From NCBI GenBank assembly GCA_963712305.1, contig CAVQHI010000004.1, forward strand, positions 1 to 64,000: a stretch of 64,000 nt of DNA. The letters are read 5' to 3'. The notes below the pieces were generated by a model. That model did not search any database, was not told where the DNA came from, and was given only the letters and a program-made list of their open reading frames with translations. This DNA is from DATFNI01 sp963712305. GTDB lineage: Bacteria; Bacteroidota; Rhodothermia; Balneolales; DATFMH01. This document shows positions 18,142 to 27,426 of the stretch, piece by piece (the first letter of the stretch is position 1; the number at the start of each line of letters is the position of its first letter). Both the position numbers and the translations under genes were made by a program.

Positions 18142-18981
18142 ATGAGTACACAACAAGGCTTCGGTCTGCTCAAAGGAAAAAAAGGAATCATTTTCGGCGC
18201 TCTGGATGACCGCAGTATTGCATGGCGCGTGGCGCTGGCCTGCCATCGTGAAGGTGCCGAGTTTGCTCTTTCAAATGCCCCGGTTGCTTTACGGCTTGGA
18301 ACCCTGGATGAATTAGGGAAACAGACAAACGCCCCTATCCTTCCTTGCGATGTCACCAAAGATGATGAGGTGAAAGAGCTGATGGAACAGGTAAAAGAAA
18401 AATATGGCAAGATTGATTTTATCCTTCACGCCATCGGTATGTCGCCAAATATTCGCAAGGACAAACCATATGAGAACTTAAACTATACGTTTTATCACCA
18501 GACACTTGAAATCTCCGCGTTGTCCCTTCACAAGATTCTGCACTTCGCCACCGATGAAGTGGACTTACTCAGTGACGGCGGTAGTGTCATTGCACTGAGT
18601 TACATCGGAGCTCAAAGGGTTTTTTCGAAATACAATGATATGAATGATGCCAAGGCGCTTCTGGAAAGCATCGCCAGAAACTATGGAAGCCGACTCGGTC
18701 ATCGAGGAATCAGGGTAAATACCATATCGCAGGCCCCGACCATCACTTCTGCCGGCTCCGGTATTAAAGGTTTCGACGGTATGTATACTTTTGCTGAACA
18801 AATGGCCCCTCTTGGCAATCCATCTGCAGATGATTGTGCCGATTATTGCGTCACTCTGTTTTCAGATCTGACACGTAAAGTAACTATGCAGAACCTATAT
18901 CATGATGGTGGTTTTTCGACGAGCGGGATTACTGAAGAATTGATTAAAAACCTCGCAAAGGCCTATCAGAGTGAGGAGTAA
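18142..18981 (+). CDS. fabI: enoyl-[acyl-carrier-protein] reductase (NADH) FabI
   Basis: Last reduction of fatty-acid elongation; target of triclosan-type inhibitors. It has 279 residues. The FabI-type nucleotide motif (GALDDRSIAWRVALAC) replaces the common SDR glycine motif. The catalytic Tyr-x6-Lys is YNDMNDAK (about residues 166-173). NTISQAPTITSAG is the usual late segment. A terminator follows at 19007. Confidence 0.96.
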   Translation: MSTQQGFGLLKGKKGIIFGALDDRSIAWRVALACHREGAEFALSNAPVALRLGTLDELGKQTNAPILPCDVTKDDEVKELMEQVKEKYGKIDFILHAIGMSPNIRKDKPYENLNYTFYHQTLEISALSLHKILHFATDEVDLLSDGGSVIALSYIGAQRVFSKYNDMNDAKALLESIARNYGSRLGHRGIRVNTISQAPTITSAGSGIKGFDGMYTFAEQMAPLGNPSADDCADYCVTLFSDLTRKVTMQNLYHDGGFSTSGITEELIKNLAKAYQSEE

Positions 18982-19006
18982 TCATCTCCGATGATCGATA
19001 TTTAAA

Positions 19007-19038
19007 CCCCTGTGACCAGCATTGTCGCAGGGGCTTTT
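19007..19038 (+). terminator. terminator of fabI
   Basis: CCCCTGTGAC and GTCGCAGGGG form a 10-bp stem (one G-U pair) with a 7-base loop, followed by CTTTTTA. Confidence 0.85.
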
Positions 19039-19155
19039 TATTGATTGATATCAACTACTACCGTGTTTTGACGACCAATCGCCGTTTAATTTTTTTCGTC
19101 ATTACGTTTTAGCTACCTTTTATAGGTTCGCTTCATTAAAACCGAATGCTCCACT

Positions 19156-19734
19156 ATGTCTACCGTAATACTCGGTATCGATCCGGGATCCAGAAACCTT
19201 GGATACTCCGTTTTACAGCTTGATGGAAATCGCTACACGGCATTGCGTTGTGATGTTTTGCGGTTGGCTCATATGGATGACCACTCCGAACGGCTTCAAT
19301 ATATTTTCGATTTTTTGACAAACATTATACAATCATGCAAACCTTTAGCCTGCGCTATTGAAACTCCGGTATACGGAAAAGACCCGCTGGCCATGCTGAA
19401 ACTCGGTCGTGCGCAGGCTGCGGCGATTCTCGCGGCAACATCAAACAATATCCCGGTCATTGAGTATTATCCAAAAACCGTCAAAAAAGCTGTAACGGGA
19501 CGCGGTAACGCAGGAAAAGAACAAGTTGCCTTCATGTTGAGGAAGGTGGTAAACCTCCCGGATGAAAAATTATCTCCGGATGCCACTGATGCACTAGCAG
19601 TCGCATGGTGCCATTTAATGAGAGAGTCGCAACAAATGAACGGAGTGCCGTTAACCAGCCGAAAAAAACATCAAAATCGAAAAAGCTCCGACTGGTCTGA
19701 ATTTGTACGTGAAAACCCGGAACGTATTCGTTAA
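19156..19734 (+). CDS. ruvC: Holliday junction resolvase RuvC
   Basis: Endonuclease that cuts Holliday junctions. It has 192 residues. Catalytic acidic residues are visible in GIDPGSRNLGYSVL, ETPVYGKDPLAMLKLGRAQ and the C-terminal SPDATDALAVAWCH. It is followed by ruvA after 6 bases. Confidence 0.96.
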   Translation: MSTVILGIDPGSRNLGYSVLQLDGNRYTALRCDVLRLAHMDDHSERLQYIFDFLTNIIQSCKPLACAIETPVYGKDPLAMLKLGRAQAAAILAATSNNIPVIEYYPKTVKKAVTGRGNAGKEQVAFMLRKVVNLPDEKLSPDATDALAVAWCHLMRESQQMNGVPLTSRKKHQNRKSSDWSEFVRENPERIR

Positions 19735-19740
19735 CAATCT

Positions 19741-20340
19741 ATGATCGCATATCTCAAAGGAATACTGTTTGACAAACAGGCAAATGAAGTCATTGTCGAT
19801 GTAAACGGTGTGGGATACCAGGTTGGAATTTCAACCATCACATTTGAACAACTCCCGGATAATGGACAGTCCATCCAGCTTCGCATCTATCATCACTTCA
19901 CAGATTCAGATCAGAGACTATTCGGATTTATCACAACGGAAGAAAAAGAGTTATTCGAGTTGCTGATCACGGTTAAAAATATCGGCCCAAGGCTTGCTCT
20001 CAATATTTTGTCCGGAATTGATGCCCCTCAACTTGTTTCCATCATTGCATCTCAGGATGCTCAACGGCTTTCACAAATCCCCGGAATAGGGAAAAAAACG
20101 GCTGAACGGCTACTCCTGGAGCTGCGGGATAAAATTGAAACCGTATCGATAACCGGTGCAGCAACAACAAATACAAAGCCGCAGTCTGACAGCGCCCATG
20201 AAGCAGCCGTGGCTCTTCAGTCGTTGGGTTACCGAAAACAAGATGCCGAGGAAACCGTAAGAAAACTGCTAAGAAATAGCGATCATCAATACGAAACGGC
20301 CGCTTTAATTCGCGAAGCACTTAAGACGCTTAACAGGTAA
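19741..20340 (+). CDS. ruvA: Holliday junction branch migration protein RuvA
   Basis: Binds four-way junctions and recruits RuvB. It has 199 residues: OB-fold N-terminus (MIAYLKGILFDKQANEVIVD), two helix-hairpin-helix motifs (VKNIGPRLALNIL, IPGIGKKTAERLLLEL) and a C-terminal UBA-like domain (AAVALQSLGYRKQDAEE). No ruvB is adjacent. Confidence 0.97.
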   Translation: MIAYLKGILFDKQANEVIVDVNGVGYQVGISTITFEQLPDNGQSIQLRIYHHFTDSDQRLFGFITTEEKELFELLITVKNIGPRLALNILSGIDAPQLVSIIASQDAQRLSQIPGIGKKTAERLLLELRDKIETVSITGAATTNTKPQSDSAHEAAVALQSLGYRKQDAEETVRKLLRNSDHQYETAALIREALKTLNR

Positions 20341-20418
20341 TAATTTCTTAATCTTAAAATGGTTAATTTCGGTCTGTAAATTCACATCAGCCTTATTCTT
20401 TATGAGCAAAAATCAGCC

Positions 20419-21132
20419 ATGCTGATGTACTCTGAAACAAATACACAGATCGTGAATCAAAAAACAATCCTTGTCGTCGACGACGAAAAAGACCTGCTTG
20501 ACCTTATTGAATACAACCTTCGCAAAGAAGGATATAAAGTACTTAAAGCCGAGAATGGACTTGAAGGTATCCGCGTAGCAAAAAAGGAACTTCCGGATCT
20601 CATTATCCTCGATATTATGATGCCTAAAATGACCGGATTAGAGGTTTGTGAGGTTATTCGTGAGGATGATAAGCTCAAAAAAACCCCCATCGTTTTTCTT
20701 ACAGCACGCAGCGATGAAAAAACCGAGATACTTGGTCTGGACTCCGGTGGCGACGATTATCTGACCAAACCGATCAGCACTACTAAGCTGGTATCACGTA
20801 TCAATGCTGTTCTCCGCCGTACTGAGGAATCGGAAGCAAATGATCAGAATATAATTGAAGTACATGATCTCACGATTGACCGGGATCGTTATATTGTGTC
20901 AAAAAATGGTAGCGAGCTTCAATTGCCAAAGAAGGAGTTTGAACTGCTTTATTTTCTGGCCAGCCGCATCGGCAAAGTACTGGACCGGCAAACACTGCTG
21001 AACAAGGTCTGGGGCAGCAATATCTATGTAATCGACCGCACTATTGATGTTCACGTTCGTAAAATCCGTGAAAAAATAGGCGATGATTACATTGAAACGG
21101 TAAAAGGAGTCGGGTACCGGTTTAAGGAATGA
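20419..21132 (+). CDS. OmpR/PhoB-type response regulator
   Basis: 237 residues. The receiver domain (about 15-130) has the DD pair (VVDDEKDL), the phosphorylated Asp in LPDLIILDIMMPKMTG, and the Thr/Lys switch (FLTARSDE, YLTKPIS). The winged-helix DNA-binding domain (about 145-235) ends VKGVGYRFKE. It overlaps the kinase gene by 4 bases. ATG codons at 20419 and 20425 are both possible starts. The pair resembles PhoB/PhoR, but phosphate control is not proven. Confidence 0.94.
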   Translation: MLMYSETNTQIVNQKTILVVDDEKDLLDLIEYNLRKEGYKVLKAENGLEGIRVAKKELPDLIILDIMMPKMTGLEVCEVIREDDKLKKTPIVFLTARSDEKTEILGLDSGGDDYLTKPISTTKLVSRINAVLRRTEESEANDQNIIEVHDLTIDRDRYIVSKNGSELQLPKKEFELLYFLASRIGKVLDRQTLLNKVWGSNIYVIDRTIDVHVRKIREKIGDDYIETVKGVGYRFKE

Positions 21133-22205
21133 CGAGTAAACAACCGACCAAAGGCCCGTTTACTTTGGGTTTGCGGGTCAGCTTATACATCACAGGAACC
21201 AGCTTTCTGGTCCTGTTCGTTGTGTTGATTTGGCTCTTGCCGCCAGGTCTGACCTTCCTGATCAGTCTATTGGCCTCTCTTTTGCTTGGCTGTATCCTCT
21301 ATTTTGTTCTGAGACAACTTTTGATGCTTCGTCTGGGAATATTGTATCGCACAACCCGGTCAATTGCTGAAAAGAAATTCGATACGGAGTTCGTCTCTCC
21401 TCCTGTTATAAATGATGAGATGGATCAGGTACTATCCATCAGCGCTAAAGCCGGATATACCGTTGAAGGTGAGATCGAACGACTTAAAAGAATGGAGAAT
21501 TATCGCAAGGAATTCATTGGAGATGTTTCACACGAACTGAAAACCCCCATTTTCGCCATACAAGGTTTTGTTGAAACACTACTCAACGGGGCCCTCGAAG
21601 ATCCGGAGGTAAACCGGAAATTTTTAAAAAAAGCCATGAGGAATGTCAACCGCTTAATATATCTGACAAATGACCTCATGGAAATTTCCAGGCTTGAGAC
21701 TGGTGAGCTTAAAATATTCAACCAGGAGATCCCCCTAAAGCCGGTCATCACAGAGATTGTTGATACACTTCAATATAAAGCTGACCGAGAACAGGTGACT
21801 ATTTTCGTGGAAGCGTTTGATACCTCTCTGAAAGTACGGGCCGACAGGAACCAGTTACGGCAGGTGCTTAACAATCTCATCGATAATGGCATCAAATATA
21901 ACAAGACTGGTGGCACGGTAAAGATTAACGCCAGGGTTTTCCCTGCTAATCCTGACAAAGTAGAAATAACAGTTGAGGATACTGGCTTGGGAATCGAGGA
22001 AATTGACCTGCACCGCATAACCGAACGGTTCTATCGCGTTGACAAGTCCCGATCCAGGGAAAAGGGAGGCACAGGTCTTGGGTTGTCTATTGTTAAGCAT
22101 ATCATTGAGGCACATGGCGAACAATTCTTCATGAGAAGTAAACCCCAGGAAGGAAGTATGTTTAGCTTCACCATGCCGAAAGTGAATAATACTCCATTAG
22201 CATAG
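21129..22205 (+). CDS. sensor histidine kinase (PhoR-like)
   Basis: 358 residues. Two N-terminal membrane helices (about 14-60) with almost no periplasmic loop, a short linker, then a HisKA domain with the phosphorylated His in GDVSHELKTPIFAIQG. The HATPase domain has the N box (LNNLIDNGIKYN), the G1 box (EDTGLGIEE) and the G2 box (GGTGLGLSIVKHI). The lack of an outside sensor suggests a membrane or partner signal. Partner of the regulator just upstream. Confidence 0.94.
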   Translation: MTSKQPTKGPFTLGLRVSLYITGTSFLVLFVVLIWLLPPGLTFLISLLASLLLGCILYFVLRQLLMLRLGILYRTTRSIAEKKFDTEFVSPPVINDEMDQVLSISAKAGYTVEGEIERLKRMENYRKEFIGDVSHELKTPIFAIQGFVETLLNGALEDPEVNRKFLKKAMRNVNRLIYLTNDLMEISRLETGELKIFNQEIPLKPVITEIVDTLQYKADREQVTIFVEAFDTSLKVRADRNQLRQVLNNLIDNGIKYNKTGGTVKINARVFPANPDKVEITVEDTGLGIEEIDLHRITERFYRVDKSRSREKGGTGLGLSIVKHIIEAHGEQFFMRSKPQEGSMFSFTMPKVNNTPLA

Positions 22206-22290
22206 ATCCCAAAAATTCGATTAAATAGGTATTAAAAATTCTTGGTACTTTAGAGCCCGAAGCGCAAAACAAATAAATGATTAGATACTT

Positions 22291-23373
22291 ATGACATATG
22301 CTGTAATTATGGCGGGCGGAGTCGGAACACGATTTTGGCCCAAAAGCCGTGAATCAAGACCGAAACAATTTTTGAATTTTTTTGATGAACATACTCTTTT
22401 CCAAAATACTGTAGACCGAATAACTGAAATTATTCCACACGAACGAATCCTTGTCGTTACCAATCAACAATATGTGGATCTCGTACAACAACAGATCCCG
22501 GATTTGCCTGCAGAAAATATCATTGGTGAACCTGTCGGGAAAAATACGGCACCCTGCATTGCACTAGCTGCAGCCATTGTAAAGGAGCGGGATCCGGAAG
22601 GAACAATGATCGTTTTACCTTCAGATCATTTCATAACAAAACCAGATAAATTCCTTTCTATTTTACAGACTGCCGTTGCCAAAGCCAATGAAGGTGAAAA
22701 TCTTGTGACTATTGGCATTGAACCGCACAGGCCGGAAACCGGGTACGGTTACATCCAGTTCAATGCTAATAAACGGGAAGAATTTGAAGGTGAACCCGTA
22801 CACGAGGTCGTTACTTTTGCAGAGAAACCAGATATGGAAACGGCTGTCAATTTCCTGAAATCGGGTGACTTCCTGTGGAACAGTGGTATGTTTATCTGGA
22901 AGGCTTCAACTATTTTGAATGAAATCAGGGCAGACTTGCCACACCTTCATGCTTTGACTAATGATTTTCTTGCAGAAGAAAAAAAGGACGGCATCATCAG
23001 TGCACTTGATACCTTCTACAGGAATGCCAATGACATCAGTATAGACTATGGTGTTATGGAAAAAGCCCAAACCGTTTACGTTGTCCCCGGTTCTTTTGGA
23101 TGGAATGATGTCGGTAGTTGGCTGGCTGTTTATGAACTCGAAGAAAAGGACAATCTGGGCAATGTTCTTAAAATCCCGGATTCACGGCTCATCAACTCCA
23201 GCAATTGTTATGTATCGTCAGCCACAGAACGATTTATTGCTGTGGTCGGGCTACAGGGTATTGCTGTCGTTGATACGGAAGATGCTCTTCTTGTTACCAG
23301 GCTAGATGCGGCCCAGGATGTAAAAAAGGTGGTAGAATCTCTTAACGATAAAAAAACCGAGCAGTACCGATAA
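22291..23373 (+). CDS. manC: mannose-1-phosphate guanylyltransferase
   Basis: Makes GDP-mannose for sugar nucleotides. It has 360 residues, so it lacks the isomerase domain of bifunctional ManC. The signature VIMAGGVGTRFWPKSRESRPKQF is the nucleotide-binding loop (residues about 5-27, motif GGxGTRxWPxSR). Other motifs: TAPCIALAAAI, VVTFAEKPD, FLWNSGMFIW and SIDYGVMEKA. A near-match to the promoter box lies about 40 bases upstream. Confidence 0.92.
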   Translation: MTYAVIMAGGVGTRFWPKSRESRPKQFLNFFDEHTLFQNTVDRITEIIPHERILVVTNQQYVDLVQQQIPDLPAENIIGEPVGKNTAPCIALAAAIVKERDPEGTMIVLPSDHFITKPDKFLSILQTAVAKANEGENLVTIGIEPHRPETGYGYIQFNANKREEFEGEPVHEVVTFAEKPDMETAVNFLKSGDFLWNSGMFIWKASTILNEIRADLPHLHALTNDFLAEEKKDGIISALDTFYRNANDISIDYGVMEKAQTVYVVPGSFGWNDVGSWLAVYELEEKDNLGNVLKIPDSRLINSSNCYVSSATERFIAVVGLQGIAVVDTEDALLVTRLDAAQDVKKVVESLNDKKTEQYR

Positions 23374-23378
23374 AACTA

Positions 23379-24143
23379 TTACAGGTCAACGGTAAGCTGG
23401 TCGTAAGCCAGGCGAATATTTTCGGGTAGCTTTTCATTCGTCTCAGCATGTTTCACATGGGATGACATGTGGATGAGATAGGTTATGGGGGCGGCCAGAT
23501 TCTTCGCAACCTCCACAGCCTGTGGAATCGTGAAGTGAGTAGGATGTTCAGGTGCCCAGCGCAAACCATTCAGAACAACCATTTTTGAACCTTTGACCAA
23601 CTCGAGCGTCTCGTCGGGGATGAAATTGGTGTCCGTAATGTAACTCAGGTCGTTAATTCGAAAACCATACACCATTAAATCACCATGGTAAACAGGCAGG
23701 GGTGTTATTTTACAGTCACGAAACGGGACAGTATCCGTATGAACCTGTAAGTCCAGATTTACTGATCCCGGGGTTTTATTCGGCTCAAACATATATTCGA
23801 AACGCCTCTTGATTGACTCGGCACAACTCTTTGTTGTAAACGCAGGAATTTCCCCGCCCTGGATATAGTTGAACGGACGCAAGTCATCCAGTCCCGCGAC
23901 ATGATCCGTATGTTCATGTGTGAGAAGCAGTAAATCTATATGTCGAATTCCTGCACGAAGAGTTTGTAACCTAAATTCCGGGCCGATATCAATCAAAATG
24001 GATGATTCTTCGGTCTGAATCCAGGCTGAACAACGGTAACGGTTATCACGAGGATCTCCCGTCATTTCCTCACTGCCGAAGCCGCCTGCTACTGGTACTC
24101 CCATCGAAGTGCCGGTTCCCAGAAAAGTAATTCTCATTTTCAA
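23379..24143 (-). CDS. metallo-beta-lactamase-fold hydrolase (PhnP-like)
   Basis: 254 residues. The metal motif HxHxDH is seen in LLLTHEHTDHVAGLDDL, with a further His in PVYHGDLMVYGF and a late His in HPTHFTIPQAVE. The start LGTGTSMGVPVAG is typical of the PhnP/RNase Z-like cyclic-phosphate hydrolases. Substrate unknown. It overlaps the upstream small gene by 4 bases. Confidence 0.86.
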   Translation of the reverse strand: MKMRITFLGTGTSMGVPVAGGFGSEEMTGDPRDNRYRCSAWIQTEESSILIDIGPEFRLQTLRAGIRHIDLLLLTHEHTDHVAGLDDLRPFNYIQGGEIPAFTTKSCAESIKRRFEYMFEPNKTPGSVNLDLQVHTDTVPFRDCKITPLPVYHGDLMVYGFRINDLSYITDTNFIPDETLELVKGSKMVVLNGLRWAPEHPTHFTIPQAVEVAKNLAAPITYLIHMSSHVKHAETNEKLPENIRLAYDQLTVDL

Positions 24144-24436
24144 TCTGTTTGACTGTCAGCGTCGTCATCTTCGTATTGTGACAGACGCGCAAGATAATCT
24201 TCCATCTCCTTACGTACAGCCGGTTTTATATAAATATCATCTGTAAGATTTTTCATGACTACGCGCGTCAAGACAGATATCTGGGATTCGGCGGGTTGCC
24301 GTTTGTTCAGTACAATCAACCTCTGCCCCTCCATCACACACGAGTCACTCCTGAAGGCGCCTTTTTCACGACGAATTGAATATCCTATTTCATCGATGAG
24401 CTGTTCAAGCTCCAGTAATAATTTCTCGGGTTTCAT
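24140..24436 (-). CDS. conserved hypothetical protein, 98 residues
   Basis: Small soluble protein with a Leu-rich helix at the N-terminus (LLLELEQLIDEIGYSIRREKG), a middle beta part (CVMEGQRLIVLNKRQP) and an acidic tail. I do not recognise a named family. It starts directly after the outer-membrane gene and overlaps the hydrolase gene, so the three form one operon. A function coupled to the hydrolase is inference. Confidence 0.7.
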   Translation of the reverse strand: MKPEKLLLELEQLIDEIGYSIRREKGAFRSDSCVMEGQRLIVLNKRQPAESQISVLTRVVMKNLTDDIYIKPAVRKEMEDYLARLSQYEDDDADSQTD

Positions 24437-25204
24437 TTAAAAGGTTATTCCCAGAATGAAAGCGGTGTTGTTCTCACCATAGTCAAATTGGATTCCGCTG
24501 CTGTTAAACCGGGTAAAACGATAATCAAATCCTGCAACAATACCAATCTGCCCCATGACACGGTCGAAATAAATACGATCTCTATTTTCAATAATCCATG
24601 CAGATCCACTTGACTGACCCAGTGACCGTGTGCTAAAACCGTAACTAGCCGTTCCTTCCAGACTTATTCTGATACGGTGTGGAAGTACAAATCCGGCATG
24701 TAATCCTGAGCCAACTGTTCCGATATTCTGCGTGAAATCATTAGTAACATTACCGGATCGCTTATCATCAACTCTCGTATACTCAATCTTGAGCGCCAAC
24801 GGCAGGCTTAGCGTAAACGGACGTGAATGAAAAACCGGATACCTTGAATTAAATCCAATATCAAAAGCGAAATAATTCAAATTATTTTGGGCACCAAGGT
24901 TCCATCCAGCCGTCCCCATCAGCTCAAGTCCGGACAGATCGAGACCGAGACGGTACAAAGGATCATTAAAGTTAAAAACGCCGGCCTGCGAATTTACTCC
25001 GCTGCCTGACGGCTTATAATGAAAATTTGTTGGGACAACACTCAGGTAAACTGATGCCAGTGGAGGAGTGTACCGACTAGGCAGAGATTTCACAGAAAAC
25101 ATCTGCGCATATGCTCCGGATGATCCTACAAAAAATGTAAATAGTAAGACGATAGCTGCTATCGTACTGTATTTATTTTGATTATTGTAGCCTGGTTTTT
25201 GCAT
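24437..25204 (-). CDS. predicted outer-membrane beta-barrel or secreted protein
   Basis: 255 residues with a long signal peptide (residues about 1-33, ending SSGAYAQ). The rest alternates polar and hydrophobic residues with many aromatic strand ends (FAFDIGFNSRYPV, GTVGSGLHAGFVLPHRIRI, FDYGENNTAFILGITF), the look of an 8-12 strand barrel ending in Phe. No family identified. Lies divergently from the glutathione peroxidase remnant. Confidence 0.62.
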   Translation of the reverse strand: MQKPGYNNQNKYSTIAAIVLLFTFFVGSSGAYAQMFSVKSLPSRYTPPLASVYLSVVPTNFHYKPSGSGVNSQAGVFNFNDPLYRLGLDLSGLELMGTAGWNLGAQNNLNYFAFDIGFNSRYPVFHSRPFTLSLPLALKIEYTRVDDKRSGNVTNDFTQNIGTVGSGLHAGFVLPHRIRISLEGTASYGFSTRSLGQSSGSAWIIENRDRIYFDRVMGQIGIVAGFDYRFTRFNSSGIQFDYGENNTAFILGITF

Positions 25205-25278
25205 AATGTGAATTTTAAGAGCATTTACGGATTTATATATCCGAGCATTTTAACCAAAAAATCAATTCACACATTCCT

Positions 25279-25833
25279 GTGACAACGTGGATCTTAGTAA
25301 TCGGATTGTTGGCATTATGTGAATTTGGCCACCCAACAGACTTTAAAAAAATCTATGATTTTATTTTAAAAAACATAGATGGGAATGAAGTTTCATTGGG
25401 GCAATATGAGGGAAAAGTATTGCTGATTGTCAATACAGCTTCACTTTGTGGTTATACACCTCAATATGACGGCCTTAAAAAATTGTAGAAGAAATATAAG
25501 GATCAGGGATTTGTTATACTTGGGTTCCCCGCGAATAATTTTGGACAACAGTAACCTGGAACTAACACAGAAATAAAACAATTTTGTCAGACAAAATACT
25601 CGGTGACGTTTCCTAAGGTTTCAAAATTTTCGGTAAAAGGTGAGGATCAGAGTCCGTTATTCAACTACTCAGCCGGTGAACCTAACCCTGATTTTACGGT
25701 AGAAATAAAATGGAATTTTAAAAAGTTCCTGATTGGCAAAGATGGGAAGCTTCTTCACCGGTTCAGAAGTAAAGTTACACCTGACAGCAACTTACTTACA
25801 ACTGCAGTTGAAAAAGCACTTCTTCAAAAATAA
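25279..25833 (+). pseudogene. glutathione peroxidase family gene with two in-frame stops
   Basis: One frame encodes the whole peroxidase: the catalytic region NTASLCGYTPQYDGL (Cys form), GFVILGFPANNFG, TFPKVSKFSVKG and the late EIKWNFKKFLIGKDGK. It is broken by TAG at 25486-25488, where the family has an aromatic residue, and by TAA at 25552-25554, where the family has Glu (FGxQEPG). Each needs one base change. No frameshift is present and the reading frame is kept, so inactivation would be recent. Confidence 0.85.
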
Positions 25834-25860
25834 ACTTGCGAACCTTTTTTTGTCGCAAAA

Positions 25861-26244
25861 TCAATTAAGCAATGATGAACGAAGTCCGAAGCGCGGGATA
25901 GGTACACTCAAATCCTCTCCATTCATGGTGTGCATCTCATAGTACCCGTCCATGGAACCGCTATAGCTACTCAAGACACAATAACACTTGTATCGGTACT
26001 CCTCACCGGCAGGTATGATTGGCTGCTGCCCCACGTTACCTTCGCCTTCATAGGATCTTGGGAAAATGCCATCCTCTTGTATTGTCCAGTGACGCCGAAC
26101 TAATCTGACAGGAACCATGCTATGGTTTTCAATAGTGATATAATAGGAAAAGATGTGACGCCGCTCCGCCGGATTAGACTTTTCCTCAAGATAGTGTGGT
26201 TCTACCTTGACAGATAATTCGTTCGTTGTTTTTACAAATACCAT
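25861..26244 (-). CDS. apaG: ApaG (DUF525) protein
   Basis: 127 residues with the family pattern SYYITIENHSMVPVRLVRRHW and EGEGNVGQQPIIPAGEEY, an immunoglobulin-like beta sandwich. ApaG is linked to cobalt/magnesium sensitivity in Enterobacteria; its reaction is unknown. Runs convergent with the peroxidase remnant. Confidence 0.92.
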   Translation of the reverse strand: MVFVKTTNELSVKVEPHYLEEKSNPAERRHIFSYYITIENHSMVPVRLVRRHWTIQEDGIFPRSYEGEGNVGQQPIIPAGEEYRYKCYCVLSSYSGSMDGYYEMHTMNGEDLSVPIPRFGLRSSLLN

Positions 26245-26467
26245 AATTTATTACCCCTTAAGATTTCAGCCCCTTGTACAAAAATCGAATACCCCTATTC
26301 GGCTTTTGTATCTACATATGAATATAAAGCCCTATTTTCATTCTAACCTATTGCATTAGAAGAAATTCACGAGCAAACCCTCATGTTTTTACTTTTCTAA
26401 TGTAACAGAGTCGTGAAGGATTCATGTAAACGAAATTGAAATGCTTTCGTGTTTTTTAATTACAGGA

Positions 26468-26499
26468 TTGACAATGCATTTCATTGTATCGTATATTTG
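26468..26499 (+). promoter_or_regulatory. promoter of tRNA-Asp
   Basis: TTGACA at 26468-26473 and TATATTTG at 26492-26499 lie 11 bases before the tRNA. The second box matches the Bacteroidota -7 box TAnnTTTG. Confidence 0.7.
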
Positions 26500-26509
26500 G
26501 AGTCTCGCT

Positions 26510-26583
26510 GGTCCGGTAGTTCAGTTGGTTAGAACGCCTGCCTGTCACGCAGGAGGTCGTGGGTTCGAGTCCCATCCGGATCG
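26510..26583 (+). tRNA. tRNA-Asp (anticodon GTC)
   Basis: 74 bases fold as a cloverleaf: acceptor GGTCCGG/CCGGATC (one G-U), D-arm GTTCAGTTGGTTAGAAC, anticodon stem CCTGC/GCAGG with loop CTGTCAC (anticodon GTC), T-arm GTGGGTTCGAGTCCCAT, discriminator G. CCA is not encoded. Its 3' end doubles as the left attachment site of the island. Confidence 0.97.
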
Positions 26584-26584
26584 C
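26566..26584 (+). repeat. attL (tRNA-Asp 3' end)
   Basis: Nineteen bases identical to 49013-49031; covers the T-arm 3' side, the acceptor 3' strand, the discriminator and one flanking base. Confidence 0.88.
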
Positions 26585-26587
26585 AGA

Positions 26588-26624
26588 TAAACCCCTTTTT
26601 CCCATGGAGATAGGGGTTTTCTTT
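26588..26624 (+). terminator. terminator after tRNA-Asp, supplied by the island
   Basis: AAACCCC (26589-26595) pairs with GGGGTTT (26613-26619), followed by TCTTTT. It probably replaces the native tRNA terminator displaced to 49034. Confidence 0.65.
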
Positions 26625-26713
26625 TAACCACCCGTCACTAACCATCTCCAATGAAATACCCAACTTTTTGGACATGAATTTGGGTATAATTTGGACACGC
26701 CAAATTCACACCT

Positions 26714-26932
26714 ATGGCAGAGTCCGTTAAGCAACTAAACAATGCCTATACCGAAGTAGCCCGGTCCTACATCGAATTGGAAAGGATTAAAAAAGACAGG
26801 GGCCTCTCCGAACGCCAGCAGGAAGCCATGGATATTCTGGCGGCGTGTATCGACATCATGCATGACTGCGACTGGCTCTTGGAAGGTGGGGAACATTTAC
26901 CCAGCCTTGACCCGAACGAGGGATTATTCTAG
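26714..26932 (+). CDS. small hypothetical protein, 72 residues
   Basis: Helical, acidic protein (QLNNAYTEVARSYIELERIK, DILAACIDIMHDCDW). No family recognised. It is the first frame inside the left end and points away from the tRNA; its end overlaps the recombinase fragment on the other strand by 4 bases. Could be an element accessory gene. Confidence 0.5.
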   Translation: MAESVKQLNNAYTEVARSYIELERIKKDRGLSERQQEAMDILAACIDIMHDCDWLLEGGEHLPSLDPNEGLF

Positions 26933-27144
26933 CGCACCATTCTCCTGAGGGCATCAATATCCAGGCTGGCATAGTTCTGCTCTGTCACCCGGTACGACTT
27001 GTGCCCCAGCAGTTTTGAAACCTCATATAAGGTGCTGCCCCGAGACAGATAATAAACAGCGCAGGAATGGCGCAGGGAATACAGGTGAATATCCTCCCGG
27101 CCCGGCAGAACGGCTCTTGCGGCTTTCTTGAACAGGTGGGTCAT
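26929..27144 (-). pseudogene. C-terminal fragment of a tyrosine recombinase
   Basis: 71 residues contain the second half of the catalytic domain: YSLRHSCAVYYLSRG (His-x-x-Arg form SLRHS), LLGHKS (second His) and EQNYA (nucleophile Tyr). The N-terminal domains and first catalytic Arg are absent and no matching frame precedes it. Likely remnant of a second integrase, different from that at the right end. Confidence 0.75.
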
Positions 27145-27416
27145 GTGATCAGGATTGTACGTGCCGGCGTGAGCATCGTAGCATCTTCATAACTCCTTTC
27201 GTAGTCAGCCACTCTGTAATACTCCCCAACCTTTAGAATCGCACCCGGTAATTCCTCAAGGATTACTTTTTTTACAGCTCTGTAAATGGTATCGTCGAGT
27301 TCTTCTTTGGTGGGGATAAAGACATTCATAACAAATCGGTTATAGAAATTTTGAAATGGATATATCAGTAAGTTTTGAAACTCCCGAAAAATCTTCCCAA
27401 ACGCACGATCTGCCAT
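27141..27416 (-). pseudogene. fragment of an accessory DNA-binding protein (uncertain)
   Basis: Contains VFIPTKEELDDTIYRAVKKV and LEELPGA, the start often seen in excisionase-like helix-turn-helix proteins of Bacteroidota elements, but the helix-turn-helix that should follow is missing. It overlaps the recombinase fragment by 4 bases. Probably decayed. Confidence 0.4.
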
Positions 27417-27426
27417 TTTTTACCGA

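Noticed and set aside
25486..25554. Selenocysteine in the glutathione peroxidase
   Set aside because: The stops are TAG and TAA, not TGA, and lie away from the catalytic position, which already has Cys.
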